From NCBI RefSeq assembly GCF_022539665.2, contig NC_081331.1:11068638-11132637 (forward strand): a stretch of DNA of 64,000 nucleotides, written 5' to 3'. The translations under genes were made by a program, and so were the position numbers. Positions 13,101 through 25,400 of this stretch are shown here, piece after piece. A model generated the notes under the pieces. That model searched no databases. It saw only the letters and a program-made list of their open reading frames with translations, and had not been told where the DNA came from. Numbering within the stretch: the stretch's first letter is position 1; every line of letters begins with the position of its first letter. Origin of the DNA: Daphnia carinata. Taxonomy: Eukaryota; Arthropoda; Branchiopoda; Diplostraca; Daphniidae.

Positions 13101-16100
13101 CAATGGTGGGACAATACATCGTCGCAGACAATGGTGATTTCTGGCGAAGCGTAATACGTAGTTGTAGAAAGCTACCTCTACAAAAATAAACGATTGTTTC
13201 GGTTGCTGCTCGATGAAATGCACAGAAGATTGAAAAAAAAATGGTCTCTCTATTATCTGTTCTCTTCTTTTTTTAGTTTGCTTCTTTAAAATTTTCGTCC
13301 TTTTATTCTTCGTTTTGCTTTTCGTTATACAGAGTGAAAGGTGGAGACCCTGTTGGCATGAGTAATCAATCGAGCCGAACGTCGGGTTTGTTCCTGTATA
13401 CCCACGGTAGCGGTATAGAAAGGTATGGTGTCCCTACTACTTCTCTCGTAAAGGTCTATTATGACAAACTAACTTTCAACAATGCAGTAAATCAAGGAGT
13501 AGCAAAATAAAAAAAATGTATAATCTTGTCTTCTCTTATTATATTACTACGTTGTGGGTGTGTTCGTAAATTTCTATTTAGAAGGGGGAAAAAAGCAGAG
13601 TTTAGCCCACCCATGGTGTTACTGAACGCTATTGCATCTTTTTAGTGTCATCTGATGAAGCTATATAAATGAATATAAACGCAGAATGTATAGCGTATAC
13701 TCTTCCTTTTTTTACGGTCACAAGTTCAAATGATTGGCCTATACAACAATCGTGAATGGCGCTGTGATCGAGTTCACGATGGTAGCGGGACAAAGAAAAA
13801 CGCGAAACCGCATCGAACCGTGTCAGCCCGTAGAATCATTTGTTTCTGCAATTATGACACTTGATGTTTACTGGCTTGTAAAAATTCTAAATGTTTTGTT
13901 TACGGCCGACAAAGCTGTCTTTCTTGATGGACAGAAAACAATAAACGAGGAAAATTCTCAGGCTACAACGGTTGGTTAAATGTGCAGGACCGTACTATTC
14001 CTTATGGGGCATATCTACCATAATCATTTAAAAGAATTTCCAATCGAAGGACGCAATTAAAAATATTTCCCATATTAGCGACGCGCACCCCACACGGAGA
14101 AGAAACTGAAATGCAAATGTGAACGTCACGTAGCGCGCACTACTTTCTTCCGCATCGTTCTGCGACATAAATTTTCATTAGCGGTTTCATCGTTCCCGCC
14201 CTAATTCAACTTATTCTCCCACTGCCGTTTCTTTGTTATTGTCTTTGTGTGTGGAAAAACGGGTGAGGGTAGTAGGTAACGGATGGATGGGTGAGACAAC
14301 AAAAACGAATAGACTTGAACGAAAAACTATATAGTATTGAAAAACTAGTGAACCAGTTCTCCTGGAGTACGAACTTGTCAGAGTATCGAACAATTGGATA
14401 ATTTAATTGACCGTATCTTAATTTCTAAATGTGTGTGTTTTTTCTCTGTCTCTAACTATCGATATCGTTCAACGTTGTCCATATGGTTTTTCAACAGCTG
14501 GAAAAAAAAACATGTGGGGAGGTATACGTGTAATTATTTTGTTGAACTAGTGCAGCTTTGGGTACCACCACACGATCTGTACAAACAGTACGTTTAATTT
14601 GAATTTCCATAACGATCGCCATCTCGTTTGAAAATAGAGCAACTCGTTGTAAAAAGAAAGTAAATTGATAGTCCCGATATTGAAGTGACGTGCGTGATAG
14701 ACTTGTTGACATGTAGCAAACATGGACCATCGAGTTATTATCTAATCCATTATCTTGGGTCCAGCAACTATCGACCTCCCCTCTCTCACAGATAGCAGCG
14801 TATATTTATTTACACGAAAAAAGAGAGTGGCAGTTCTGTTTATAAAATTTCTACCATTCTTTGTAGTATAATCAGAAAGCCGTTTGGAAAACTTCTTTTG
14901 CCTTGTTTGATGACAACATTGCCCTCGACTGCAACGTTACTATTTAAAAACGAATAATAAACGATCACGTACACAGTTTTACTTTCCAGAGGGCCAGCGT
15001 CTGAGCTTGTTAAAAAACAAATCGTAGAAGGTTTCATTACAAAACGCCGATGTAACCTTTTCTTTATTTATTTTTTTGCTTCACGGCGTTCTTTGAAAAT
15101 GCTTAACATTTCTGTCTTTTTTCGTTGTTGAAAAATTTAAAATCCTTCTTAGAGATGCTGTAGAGGCGAACGATGCAGCGAGTCACGATGAAGAGCTCAG
15201 CATTATTACAAAGCACCGTCATCTGGGCGTTTGTTGGCAATGGTGAAATTTTGTTCCAATGGGCCAAAGGGACGACAAAAGACGACGAAGAGTTTTGATT
15301 AATCGACTATGTGCACGTTCATCATTCTCTTTGCTGAATCGCGCGCTTCTACCAAGTCCTTTTCAAAAGAATTCGAAGACTTTTGTCAAGACTTTGGCAA
15401 AGATCAGCATCAGACGTGGGACGCGATCCACCAGGCACGTTTCTTTTTCAGTGTCATTTCTGATTAAAAATCGCCGAAATGCCTTGTATACTGTGACACG
15501 TTCGACGCGTTGAGATAGAAACAGATCGTGTCTTTCCCTCTAGTAAGCCAGTCTTTCGTTTCACCTGCCCGGTTGTTTAAACGCACGATAGATGGCGTTC
15601 GCGTATCGTCAGCTGTTCAAGAAAGGAAAAAAGAAGAAACGGTCGGATGAGAGAGACTCATGGCGGCAACTCGATCAGTTAAGGCCTTTCTCCTTTTTGC
15701 CTGTGCCATTACACCACAGCAAAGTCTCCATTTGTCTGGGCCACACGACTGCTGACTTTGTCTGCCGTCGTCATCAGCGCACATACATTTCTTTATACTA
15801 TTCTGCGTATCTCTATTTCTTTTTCCTCCATCGTTCGTGTTTGATGAGAATTCTAATATCTGTGGTATTGTGTAGTTTCGTAAATCTCATTGGAAACAAG
15901 ATTTCACACGCGTAGTCAGTTCTTGCGCATATGATGCCCTACAATGTCCTTAACGTCTTCTTGGGATGATCGTGAACGTATCCAGTGAACTCATATGTGG
16001 GTATGTGTGGAGCGTGACTGCTGCGCCGTGCAGGAACTTTGTTGGGCTTTTTTACTACAGTGCCAGATGACGTGGGTGAATGCAGACGCTCATTCGAAGC

Positions 16101-17086
16101 CTGTGCGTTGAATGTATCTTATCGAATATACTGGTATCTTTAGACACCGAGAAAATTAAGGACAAACAAGTGTTTCTTAAATCCTGCTACATTACGCTGT
16201 ATATGTTGTCTTTTCGACATTCATGTAAAAAAGACATTGCAACTCATGCGAAACTCACACCGATCGATAAGGTACGTTGATCTCATTTTTACTTGTGTGC
16301 AAACATAATTTTATTTCTTGTTTTTAATAAAAGTCGAACGTCAAAGACCAAAAACAAATTGAAAGTTCCATACTGTTTCTTGACAAAAAAAAAAATGGGC
16401 GCCATTTTTTTCCCAGCTAGTCGAAGTGCCTCTAGGCGAATCCAAACCTTTTCTAGTTTTTTTGGTTAAGGTTGTTTATTTCGTTAAAGGACTCGGAGAC
16501 CCTCACACGTCTAGCGTTTCTGATCAGTTTCTTGTTTCATTTTATCCATTTACAATTTGAAGATATTCATTTTCCTAAAGCTATTCAAATAACTTGGACG
16601 GCTCGTCGGATCGATTGCGAATTCGGGGACGGCCTCTCCACACGAATTATCGTCTGGCCTTGACTTTTTCCCCCTGTTTGTTGCCTATACCAGACAGGCC
16701 TTTAGGAAATGTTTCTTGGCAACTTGACAGCGAATTAGAAACATTGTGGCGGTCGTTTTGAAAAAAAAAGTCAGTACTTGAAAACGAGCCATAATGCTTA
16801 CCGAAATCGTATAGACTGTGAGGTTCCTTATCAAACAGTAACCCCCTCCTTCTTTTTAAACATAAGGGCATTTTTATTTTCCTTTACACGTTAATTGGAA
16901 TCGACAGTTGTGGTAGCAAAGAATTCTTTTTAATACGTAGCAGGAGAGTAGGACAGTCGTAGCCTGGAGGCGGAATTGAAAATTAACGACTCGTGTCTTC
17001 GTCCTCAGGCCCCCCGCTTCAACATGAGAAAAATTGTCGCCATGTTATTCGAAGTCTTAAAGAACTTTTTTTTATTATTCTTCTAG
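7179..17086. other. Long region without recognisable genes between the two HR97 genes
   Basis: About 9.9 kb separate the two receptors. Only scattered open frames of up to about 140 codons occur, none with recognisable protein character. The first part must hold the 3' UTR of paralogue 1 (an AATAAA lies near 8000) and the last part the 5' UTR exon(s) of paralogue 2. That exon's acceptor appears to end at 17086 (pyrimidine tract then TTCTAG). I saw no convincing repeat family, RNA gene or additional exon. Confidence 0.6.
11878..11889 (+). promoter_or_regulatory. TATA-like box in the inter-HR97 region
   Basis: The stretch TATATATAAAGG is a good TATA-box match. About 35 bp downstream comes a GGTGAGC splice-donor-like sequence (near 11919) and then a small T/A-rich inverted repeat (about 11924-11950). 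It could be the core promoter of a 5' UTR exon of the second HR97 gene. There is no clear initiator, and TATA-like strings are frequent in this AT-rich DNA. Confidence 0.18.
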
Positions 17087-17115
17087 CTTCTTTCTACTTC
17101 CTGCTGACCGGTGAA

Positions 17116-17145
17116 ATGGATCGTTTGGTGCTGGAACGAATTTGA
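17116..17145 (+). promoter_or_regulatory. Upstream ORF in the leader of HR97 paralogue 2
   Basis: A nine-codon ORF (MDRLVLERI then TGA) begins 116 nt upstream of the receptor start. It lies inside the presumed last 5' UTR segment, which follows an acceptor at 17086. If that segment is in the mRNA, ribosomes scanning from the cap meet this ATG first, which would lower translation of the receptor. The counterpart leader of paralogue 1 shows no equivalent ORF between its acceptor and ATG. Confidence 0.35.
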
Positions 17146-17231
17146 TTTGTCAAGAGAAAAAAGAAAACTCATCCAAAAAGAACCGTGAGGAGGAAAATTT
17201 CATTCTTTCCGTCGGACGTAAAACAGTCGCA

Positions 17232-19468
17232 ATGGAGAGGCTTTACAGTGATGGAGGTAGCAGTGACTCGTCTTCTTATCCGGAATATCGTTACAATAGT
17301 GCATCCTCTCCGGTCGTGTTGGACAGTGGTGCCACAGCTGCGAGCGGTCGAAATGGCGGAGTCAAGTACTGCGGTGTTTGTGGAGACGTTGCCAAGAGTT
17401 ACCATTTCGGTGGGCTCTCTTGCGATTCGTGCAAGGCTTTTTTCCGTCGATCCGTCCAGAATGATAACTACCTCCATTTCCAGTGCTGTCATCGCGGTCA
17501 GTGCACCATTTCGCTATCCAACCGCAAGAGCTGTCAGTACTGCCGGATGAAACGCTGCTTCGGTATCGGAATGGAAAAGAGCTGGGTCATGACGGAAGAG
17601 GAACGCAAAGCCCTGATGAAAGCCAGAGCCGAGAAGAAAACTAGTAAGAGGTCACCAACGACGTCATCATCAAGCTCAAATGTCAGTTCCCAAAATTTGA
17701 ATTCTTCGTCCAACTCGAGCGGAGGAGAGCAGAGTCCTTCAGTAGCACCATCTAACGAATACGAACCGCAGGTTGAACGAATGATCGACTTTTTGGCCCC
17801 TCTAGAAATCAAAGAAATTGAATCGATCGTCACGAAATACATGCACGCGTACCAACACGTGCCCTATCGTTCAGAATTGCGTTTCTATGATAACGATCGT
17901 CCAGGCGTCCAAGTGATGGAGGTAAAAACATTTTCTTATTTGCCTTTGATGTGTTTTTCCTTTTTTAAAAAGAGAAATTTATTTCTTTAAAAAAACAAAT
18001 TAGATGTTTGGCACTCTGATTCGTCGTTTCGCCTTTTACGCTCGCTTGATGGCCGATTTTTCAAGTTTGCCTTTTCACGATCAGAGTATCCTGCTCAAAG
18101 GTGGCGTCCTGGAAATGTGTCTACTGCGTGGCGCATTAGTTTTTGACCCCGAGACCAATCGTTGGCCAACTGCCAATATGTCCATGTACAAGGACATGCC
18201 CATCCTCAAGTTGGACAATATTGTTCATTTGACATCATCTCGTCTCTTTCAGATGCATCTCGATTTTATTTCCTGCATTCAGCAAATGTCTGTCGACGAG
18301 CCGACCATCATGTTATTGATCTTGATAGTCCTCTTCACTCCCGAGAGGACCGGTCTCGTTCATGCGGATTGGATCGAGAAATTCCAGTCGTACTATACGA
18401 CATTGCTGGAACATTACCTCAATTGGCGTTTCGGTACGGCCAAAGCTAAATTCATTTTTGGCAAAATGCTGACCAAACTAAGTGATTTGAGAGAGCTAAG
18501 TGACACCCATAATCACCACAATCTTCGATTAGGTAAGAATTCTCTCCCTATCTTTTAGCCACGTGTCGTAATAGACTTTGAGTTACATGTTATCTGAAAA
18601 CGTGACGAAGTTGTTGTTGTTATTGTAAACATTCTGGACTAAAAATTCTTACCATATTTTTAAAAAATTAGGCAACGAAGAAGTCTCGTCAATCCAAAAT
18701 CAGTTGAATAGTTTAAAGCTCAATCCATATCCGGAACTTAAAGTGATTCATGACGACAACGAAGCAACTGCTCCAGTAGAAAATACTTGCCATCCACCGT
18801 ATAGCACCAGTCCGACTTTGAAAGCTAAGGAGATTTCCAATTGCTTATCTGATGTCGAATTGGCTGGAGCATCTTCGGCGGAATCTTCATCGTATCAACA
18901 GGCGCCAGTCTTGCCAGTATCTACACATCCGTCTTACACCGAACGGCAGTTAGAGCAACAGGCCTATCAGCACCAGGGTTGTCAAACTGGCCAAACGCAC
19001 GGGTATAACGCTCAACAGCTGCAAACGCAATTTTTAGCTCAACAACAAATGGCTCCGCCTCAACAACCTCCAACCAGTCAAGCATACCAACAACCACCAA
19101 CCAGTCAGGGATATCAACAAGCACAGACCAGCCAAGGATACCAACAACCTCCGATGAATATGGCATTGCAATTTATGCAAGCGATGCAACAATCAGTCAG
19201 TCAGGTGGCCAATGCCCCTCATTTTGGCTATGAATGGGTTAAGCCTGATTATCAATTCGATCCTGCTACGGCATTCGCTGAAATCGGACCAGGCAAAATC
19301 GATCCCATGTTGAAAGCTGCAACTCTAATGAATAGCTCCCAAAGTCCACCATTGACTGAAAGAGATATTGATGAACTCTACGACGCATTAGATGAGTTTA
19401 CCGGTAAAGACATTGTTGAAGAACGGATCCTCCAAACAACCAATAGTCAACATCTGTATCATCAGTAA
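17232..19468 (+). CDS. HR97: HR97-type nuclear receptor (NR1L group), paralogue 2
   Basis: Second HR97-type receptor, 671 residues from coding exons 17232-17921, 18004-18532 and 18672-19468. Intron positions and phases equal those of paralogue 1, and the middle exon is 529 nt in both, so the two arose by tandem duplication. DNA-binding domain at about residues 46-113, again with P-box DSCKA; the second finger reads QCCHRGQC where paralogue 1 has QCWHRGQC. The ligand-binding domain follows in the same order. The C-terminal part is Q-rich with a short repeat of nine residues. It keeps three blocks shared with paralogue 1: MALQFMQA, WVKPDYQFDP and a terminal acidic block ELYDALDEF. The N-terminus before the fingers is shorter and unrelated. 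The start is the first ATG in frame with the fingers. A uORF precedes it. Likely nuclear, DNA-binding as monomer or dimer; the ligand is unknown. Confidence 0.9.
19061..19153 (+). repeat. 27-bp coding minisatellite, 3.4 copies
   Basis: Three tandem units encode QQPPTSQAY, QQPPTSQGY and QQAQTSQGY, followed by a partial QQPP. They lie inside the Q-rich C-terminal extension of HR97 paralogue 2. Because the unit is a multiple of three bases, copy-number change would not break the frame. Paralogue 1 has a CAA/CCA-rich tract at the same place but no clear repeat. Confidence 0.8.
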
Positions 19469-22400
19469 ACATTTGCTTAGCACGCTACCACTTTTTGTAG
19501 TTGAAATTATCTGATAAGTTAAAAACGTCCCCAATTGGAAGTCCACATCATATTTCATTCATTCTGATTCCCGTTCTCTTTCGCTTGTAACTGTAATTTT
19601 TTGTTTAATGTCTAATCAGCTGTTTTCGGTGGTAAAATGATAAATCATTGTTCTCTTTATGTTTGAATGTGAACTGTTTCAATATAAAATCAATGCATTT
19701 ATGTTTGCTCGTAGTACACGAGCTTTGGAATGTGATTTTTACCTGTACCTTTCAACTATAATCCTGTCCCTACATTTAACAGAAAATCTGCTCACGATAC
19801 CTCATCACTGGGGAAAATGAATGAATATGTAAACGTGATTCGGGTTTATGCTGCACTTGTGTGTTCTTCCTTGTACCTTTTGTTACTGACACGTGGTCTA
19901 TGTATATACATATATATATATGCATGAAGCAACAAAACAAAACAAAAAAACAACACGTAGCATCCATCGATTTATTTGTTCCATTATACACTGTTATATT
20001 TCATATAATTGTCTATTTAGAGATACACATACACTGCAAAAGAATACATTATAGTAAATATACTGGAACAATGTGAACATATTCTGGGATGAGACGTTGA
20101 TGAACACCGAGAGAGAGATGCTGCACCTTATTTGGTCATGAGAGGGCCGACAAAGACTACACCAATTTCTCAATGTCGTTTCCAATCCAAAAATGTTGTG
20201 GACATAACAAACTCAACGACATGAGAAATGTCTGTTGAAACCTTGGTATCTTTCTAATTACTGTTTATGTAAAAGAAACATTTTTTTCAGAATTTAAATA
20301 TTTTATTGGCTTTTATTTAGTTTTACTAAGAGATAATTAAATTTTTTGTTAGAACATTATTTTAGGTCACCTAGTTGAAAAACATTTAAACTGTTGGATT
20401 TACAGGAATTAGCAAGAATGATATAAATAGCTACTATTGTTTGGAATTGGAGACCGTGTCGAAAAAGAAGATTTCATTTTTCTTAGAAAACATTTCTAGT
20501 GTAACGTGACAAAGGGTTAGAAGAAGCCATTTTTTAATGCTTGTCATTCTGTTGTTTACTAGTTGTATAAAGCTCCAACTGCCATGATTTAGCAAAGTTG
20601 GATAGCTTAGACGTGAAAGAACAAACAGAACTACGTTGTTGTCTGATGGGCACCATTGATAAGTAAAAGAAAAACGAAAACAAGTAGCACGATCCCGCGA
20701 CGACAGGTACTATATCTTCGTTGCCTTAAGGCAATCTTCGCCCCCTGTTGCCGCCATTTTCGCACATTTGACAAGTCAGAGTTTGTTAGTTCACCACCAC
20801 CAACCATTTAAATGTCGTGACGACCCTTTTTCGTGATCTAGACTTTCTTTTGTTGCTTATTCACTAAGGGTAGACAACATCAAGGAAACAGTCACTATGG
20901 GGTTTCAGGTTTTGGAAAAAAAAGATTGCTGCAAGGCGCGAAAAAAAAGTACGTTGAACAGGTGGTGGCAAGTCCTTGGTGAGACAGAAACGTTCTTAAA
21001 ATCTGATGCCCGCAGGCTTTACTCTTATGTGTTGTATAGTCTACACAGACGGTAAATTCTTCACGTACGAGTGGACATCAGTACAGATGGGCTAGAAATT
21101 TGACGACAGATGTTGTGCATTAGTAGTAGGAATCATTCTTTCATTGTTTAAATATTCGTTTCACTCTGGCTCCCACAAGTGGTTTAAATCTTGGCCGCCA
21201 TTTTGCTGTTCTGTGTCGTCTGCCACCAAGGAAATTTCAATCGTCAACAAACTTTTTACTTCTCACTTCAGTAAAATCTCTATCCAAGACAAAGAAAATG
21301 TCCTCTTCAAGATTAGTTATTCATTAAAAAAAGAATTATACAACCCCCAGAACAAATTGTATATGTAAGTGTTGCACAGAACCATTTTCTGATTAATGAT
21401 TTTCTTGTGCCGAGCATGCCTACAGCATCATTGCCGGATTATATCCGGGCCAACTGACAAACAGTAACCACGAGAGACAGCAGTTTTTTGCTCATGTATA
21501 CTCAATCCGACTGTTTATAAAAAAAGCACTATCTAGACTCCAAGAGATTGTGTTGAAGTAGAGGATATGTCATATTTAATGTATACAGTACAGTTAGTTG
21601 TCTTTACCGTTTTCTATATATTGAGGTTATTTTTTGGATACACGGACTCCACGTTGTAAAACGTTGCAGTGGGTAGAGGGTTCGTTTCCTTGATGAGCAA
21701 AAAAACAAGGCTCTAGATTTTTACGACTGCTCTTCGTTCAACCAGACATCCATTTTAAAACGGTACAGCATTCGTCAATTAAATTTTGGTTTTTCCTTTC
21801 TTTGTTCTTTTGCAGTTTTATGAGTTTGAATTGTCTGTACCGGACTGTACTTGTTGAGCCTTTTTACATTTTAATGCCGCCATTATGTTTGTCATTGTAT
21901 CCAGGGCGACACTAACAAATTCACAGCCACAACAAATAATGTGTACCGGCTGTAAATTGAAATGTGATTTAAAGAGCATGCCTTTTCCCATCAGAAAATA
22001 ACGTACATTTTTTTTTCTTTCCTACTGTTACTTTTCTATTACATCCGTAAACACAACTGTTGGGCTTCGAATCTCTATACTGATATGTTTCAATGTCTAC
22101 CAGATTATTGATCCGGGAGACATCACGACCGTACTCACGTCATCTTTATGAATTATTTGAAAGGTTTCGTTTTTTATCATGTGGGTTGTCAAGAGAAAAA
22201 CAAACGCTCTCAGGCGATGGAACTTTGCACATTACAGACAAGAATTAGAATGGGATGTAAAATCGAGTGAGATCAGAAATTATATTTGTGCTTCGTTAAA
22301 CATCGCTTGGAACGAACATAACGAGATAATGTTCTCTCAACCATATCTTTAAGAATAGCAGGAAAATGAAAGGTATACACCCAGTTAATATTTTGTAATG

Positions 22401-25400
22401 GTGTGTACTCGTTCACCTTTTTTTTAATCGAAAAAATGTACCGAAGGACTTTCCCGAGTGGGGACGTGAGAACACGCCTTGCTAGAAAATGACAAAATCA
22501 AGAATTTTTAAAAATTTGTGTTGTTTATTTAATTTTCTTACATCAAATTTGATTTTAGCATAGTCTTTTTTTCTAATTCAAAGCTCACAATAGAATAACT
22601 TTTTTAATATCTGCATTTTGCCATTTTCTGTAATAAGGCCGGAAAAGTAGTTGCTTGTAAGCTTCAAATTCACGAGAATAGTGCACAAGCTTGAAAAAGT
22701 GTCGAACGTAATGGATTTTGCATTACACGCAGTTGTGTGATAATAGTATTAACTGCTGTACATCATCACGACAACAAGAGCTATCGATCTAAACCTTGTA
22801 TAGCAACATCCAGTCGAAACCTGCACACCCGGTTTTTAACACATAATCATAAAGCTGTCTTGCGCACATCACTTGAGATAAGAGCCAAGAAAAGTATTAG
22901 TTTCTTGTATATAAAGTTGAACGTTATATAACTTCATACAAGTGTAGATCGTCTTCTTTCGCATTAAAGAAAATGCAATCTACCTGTATGGGATAAAGTT
23001 TGGACGTCAGTCCATGAAAGATTTCACTGCAATATGCCTAAAAAAATGGGAAATCGTGACGTCAATAATGTCTGATTGTCAAGCACCTGACTTTTCCTAT
23101 AGCGCTTCACCGTCTGAGACATATGTTCTACTCTCTCGTGAAATGTTTACATAAAAAAAAATTCGGCTAGTTTTGTTTGCAGAGCAAAACAGATATTTAT
23201 CTTTGGATGTTAGACAAGCTTATGACACTAATGTACAATACAGGTGAAAGAAACAGACTGTTGCTAGGCGAATCAAAGTGTATCTATCCACAAACACGAA
23301 AAAAAAAATCTGTGAGTGGATGAATATATTTTAGGTTTGCAAAGCTGTACCTGATGAGAAACGTGGCATTCATGTATACCTAGCTATAATAAATTCCGTA
23401 GAGCACGGAATTGTGATCAAACGAATTGACAGCGTATATTGATAATTTCCTATAGAGATCAAAGAACATAAATGTGTACAAGCAGCTCTGAATTACACAG
23501 GAATCTATTCTCAAAAGAAAGGAAATTGTGAGATTTTGCATCATAATTTTTAAAATGCTCCAAAGATTTTTCAAGTATATTGTCTTGCCAATGGCCAAAA
23601 TATTGAGAAAGACTTTCGGAGTGGCACATAAGTAGGAAAATTTGAGTTCGATAGGTAGGCAAAATATTGGTATGAGTAAACTGATAACGTATCTACCACT
23701 TTTAGTATGACGAATGGTTGCTAGGATATTTACGTTACGTAAAGTCCGTATAGGGCTATTCAACAAGGTCTACAAGTGCGTTTCTAACATAATCTCAATC
23801 ATAAATCAAAAGCACACGGGATTAGTGCGATAAGACGAATGGGTATCTCACGTATACCGTTACCAACCCTAATAAACTGAAACTACAATTACAGATTATA
23901 AAATTTGTTTACAACTTGATGCATTTTAATTTTTGACATTCGCTCAAGCCACGTGTTTCGGCTTATGTTAGGTCTACCCATTGAATTTTGTTCGTCCTTG
24001 AACACGTACCGAAATTCGAAATGTCGATTTACATATTTTGTTCACTAACCTTTAAAAAACAAAAATGTTGACTTTTTTTGCCTTGAACAACCTTGGATTT
24101 TGTAGGGAAGGGAGCAATTTACCCTAAAATTCCAAGGCTAAATTTTCTCACCCATCCCCCGAATTCAAATTGTTTTGCAGAACCTCCCTCATGGGAATTA
24201 CAAAAGTAATGGCCGCCATTGTGTACTAGTTTTTTTTTCTACAGAAAGATTCGAAAAATGTAACATCATCTGTGATTGGTTGACTAGATTTTTTTTGTTC
24301 CTTTCAATTTGGTAAAGTTTAATAATTATTAGTGATTCAATAGTTGATTGTCAGTTCAGACTTAAAAGTTCGGTTCCCGCCACGTCCGCATTTTTTTTTT
24401 TGCAAATGCTTTATTTTTCAAGCGAGGCTTTTCATTGGAATACTCTTAGGAGCTGAGACAACGATTAATGCATGCTTTCTTTTCTTTCTATTGAAAAATT
24501 TGTCGCCATTGTGATTTTTCAAAAACCATAAACTGCTGTCTGTCGAGAGATTAAGACGAAAAGAAAGATTGATTAGAAGCTATATTTTTTTTCTCTTTTA
24601 ATTTGAACATGTAATGGGGATATTGATCGTTGGCTTGCCAGACGTGTCCTTCTAGAACACTTACACCTACGAGATATACGTCTCAATCGAAAAAACTCGT
24701 GTGGTGATGAAAGATGTGAGTGTCGACACTATGTAGGGGAAAAAGTTCGCTTTCAAGTGGGGCAAAGTGGATGATATATTCTTTCAACAATCACGTTCTA
24801 CACTTGCGCATCGGCATATTTTTTGGTGAGTCAATTACACTCTAAAATACCTCATTTCGCACGTACTAGATTTTTGACAAAAATGTGTTGGACAGTCATT
24901 AAAATTTACGCAATATTCATGATTTATGATATTTGTCGTCGACAAACTATAAAGAAAAGCAACTTGCAATTCAAATGCCTTTTCATCCTTTGCTGGAATT
25001 AATTAGCTCCTCTCGTAACATAGAACTTTCATTACGTTTAGAAAAGGAAAATTTCCTGTTTGAAGCAAGTTGCTCTTCTACAAATATGACTCATTTCCTT
25101 CCTATTCAACTCTTTTGAAGTTCGGTATCTATGTCAATCGGCGGAGATCATTATCGCTGGTGATTAGTTTGAGGTGAAAGAAGACGATTGCAATGATTAA
25201 AAATGCATGTGTTTAATAAGAACATGTGGGTTATTTAAGAACAGGCTTACGTATAACGAACGATGTATAATTCAAAAACCTTATCACTAAAATAACTACT
25301 AATCTCAAAAGTGTTGGTCCTGTATATGTGAACATTTGCTTAAATGGAGAGGGGTTTACGTGGGTGTGCCCAGGATTTAGCTTCGGGAGGAATCCATCAG

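Noticed and set aside
15592-15915. 107-codon frame starting MAFAYRQLFKKG
   Set aside because: Basic start then low-similarity hydrophobic tail; no family resemblance and no exon signals; may be part of an HR97 leader at most.
20721-20734. Perfect 14-bp palindrome TTGCCTTAAGGCAA
   Set aside because: Isolated; no gene or repeat context and too short to interpret.
24365-24395. Another B-box-like string (GTTCGGTTCCCGCC)
   Set aside because: No A box or cloverleaf upstream; chance match.
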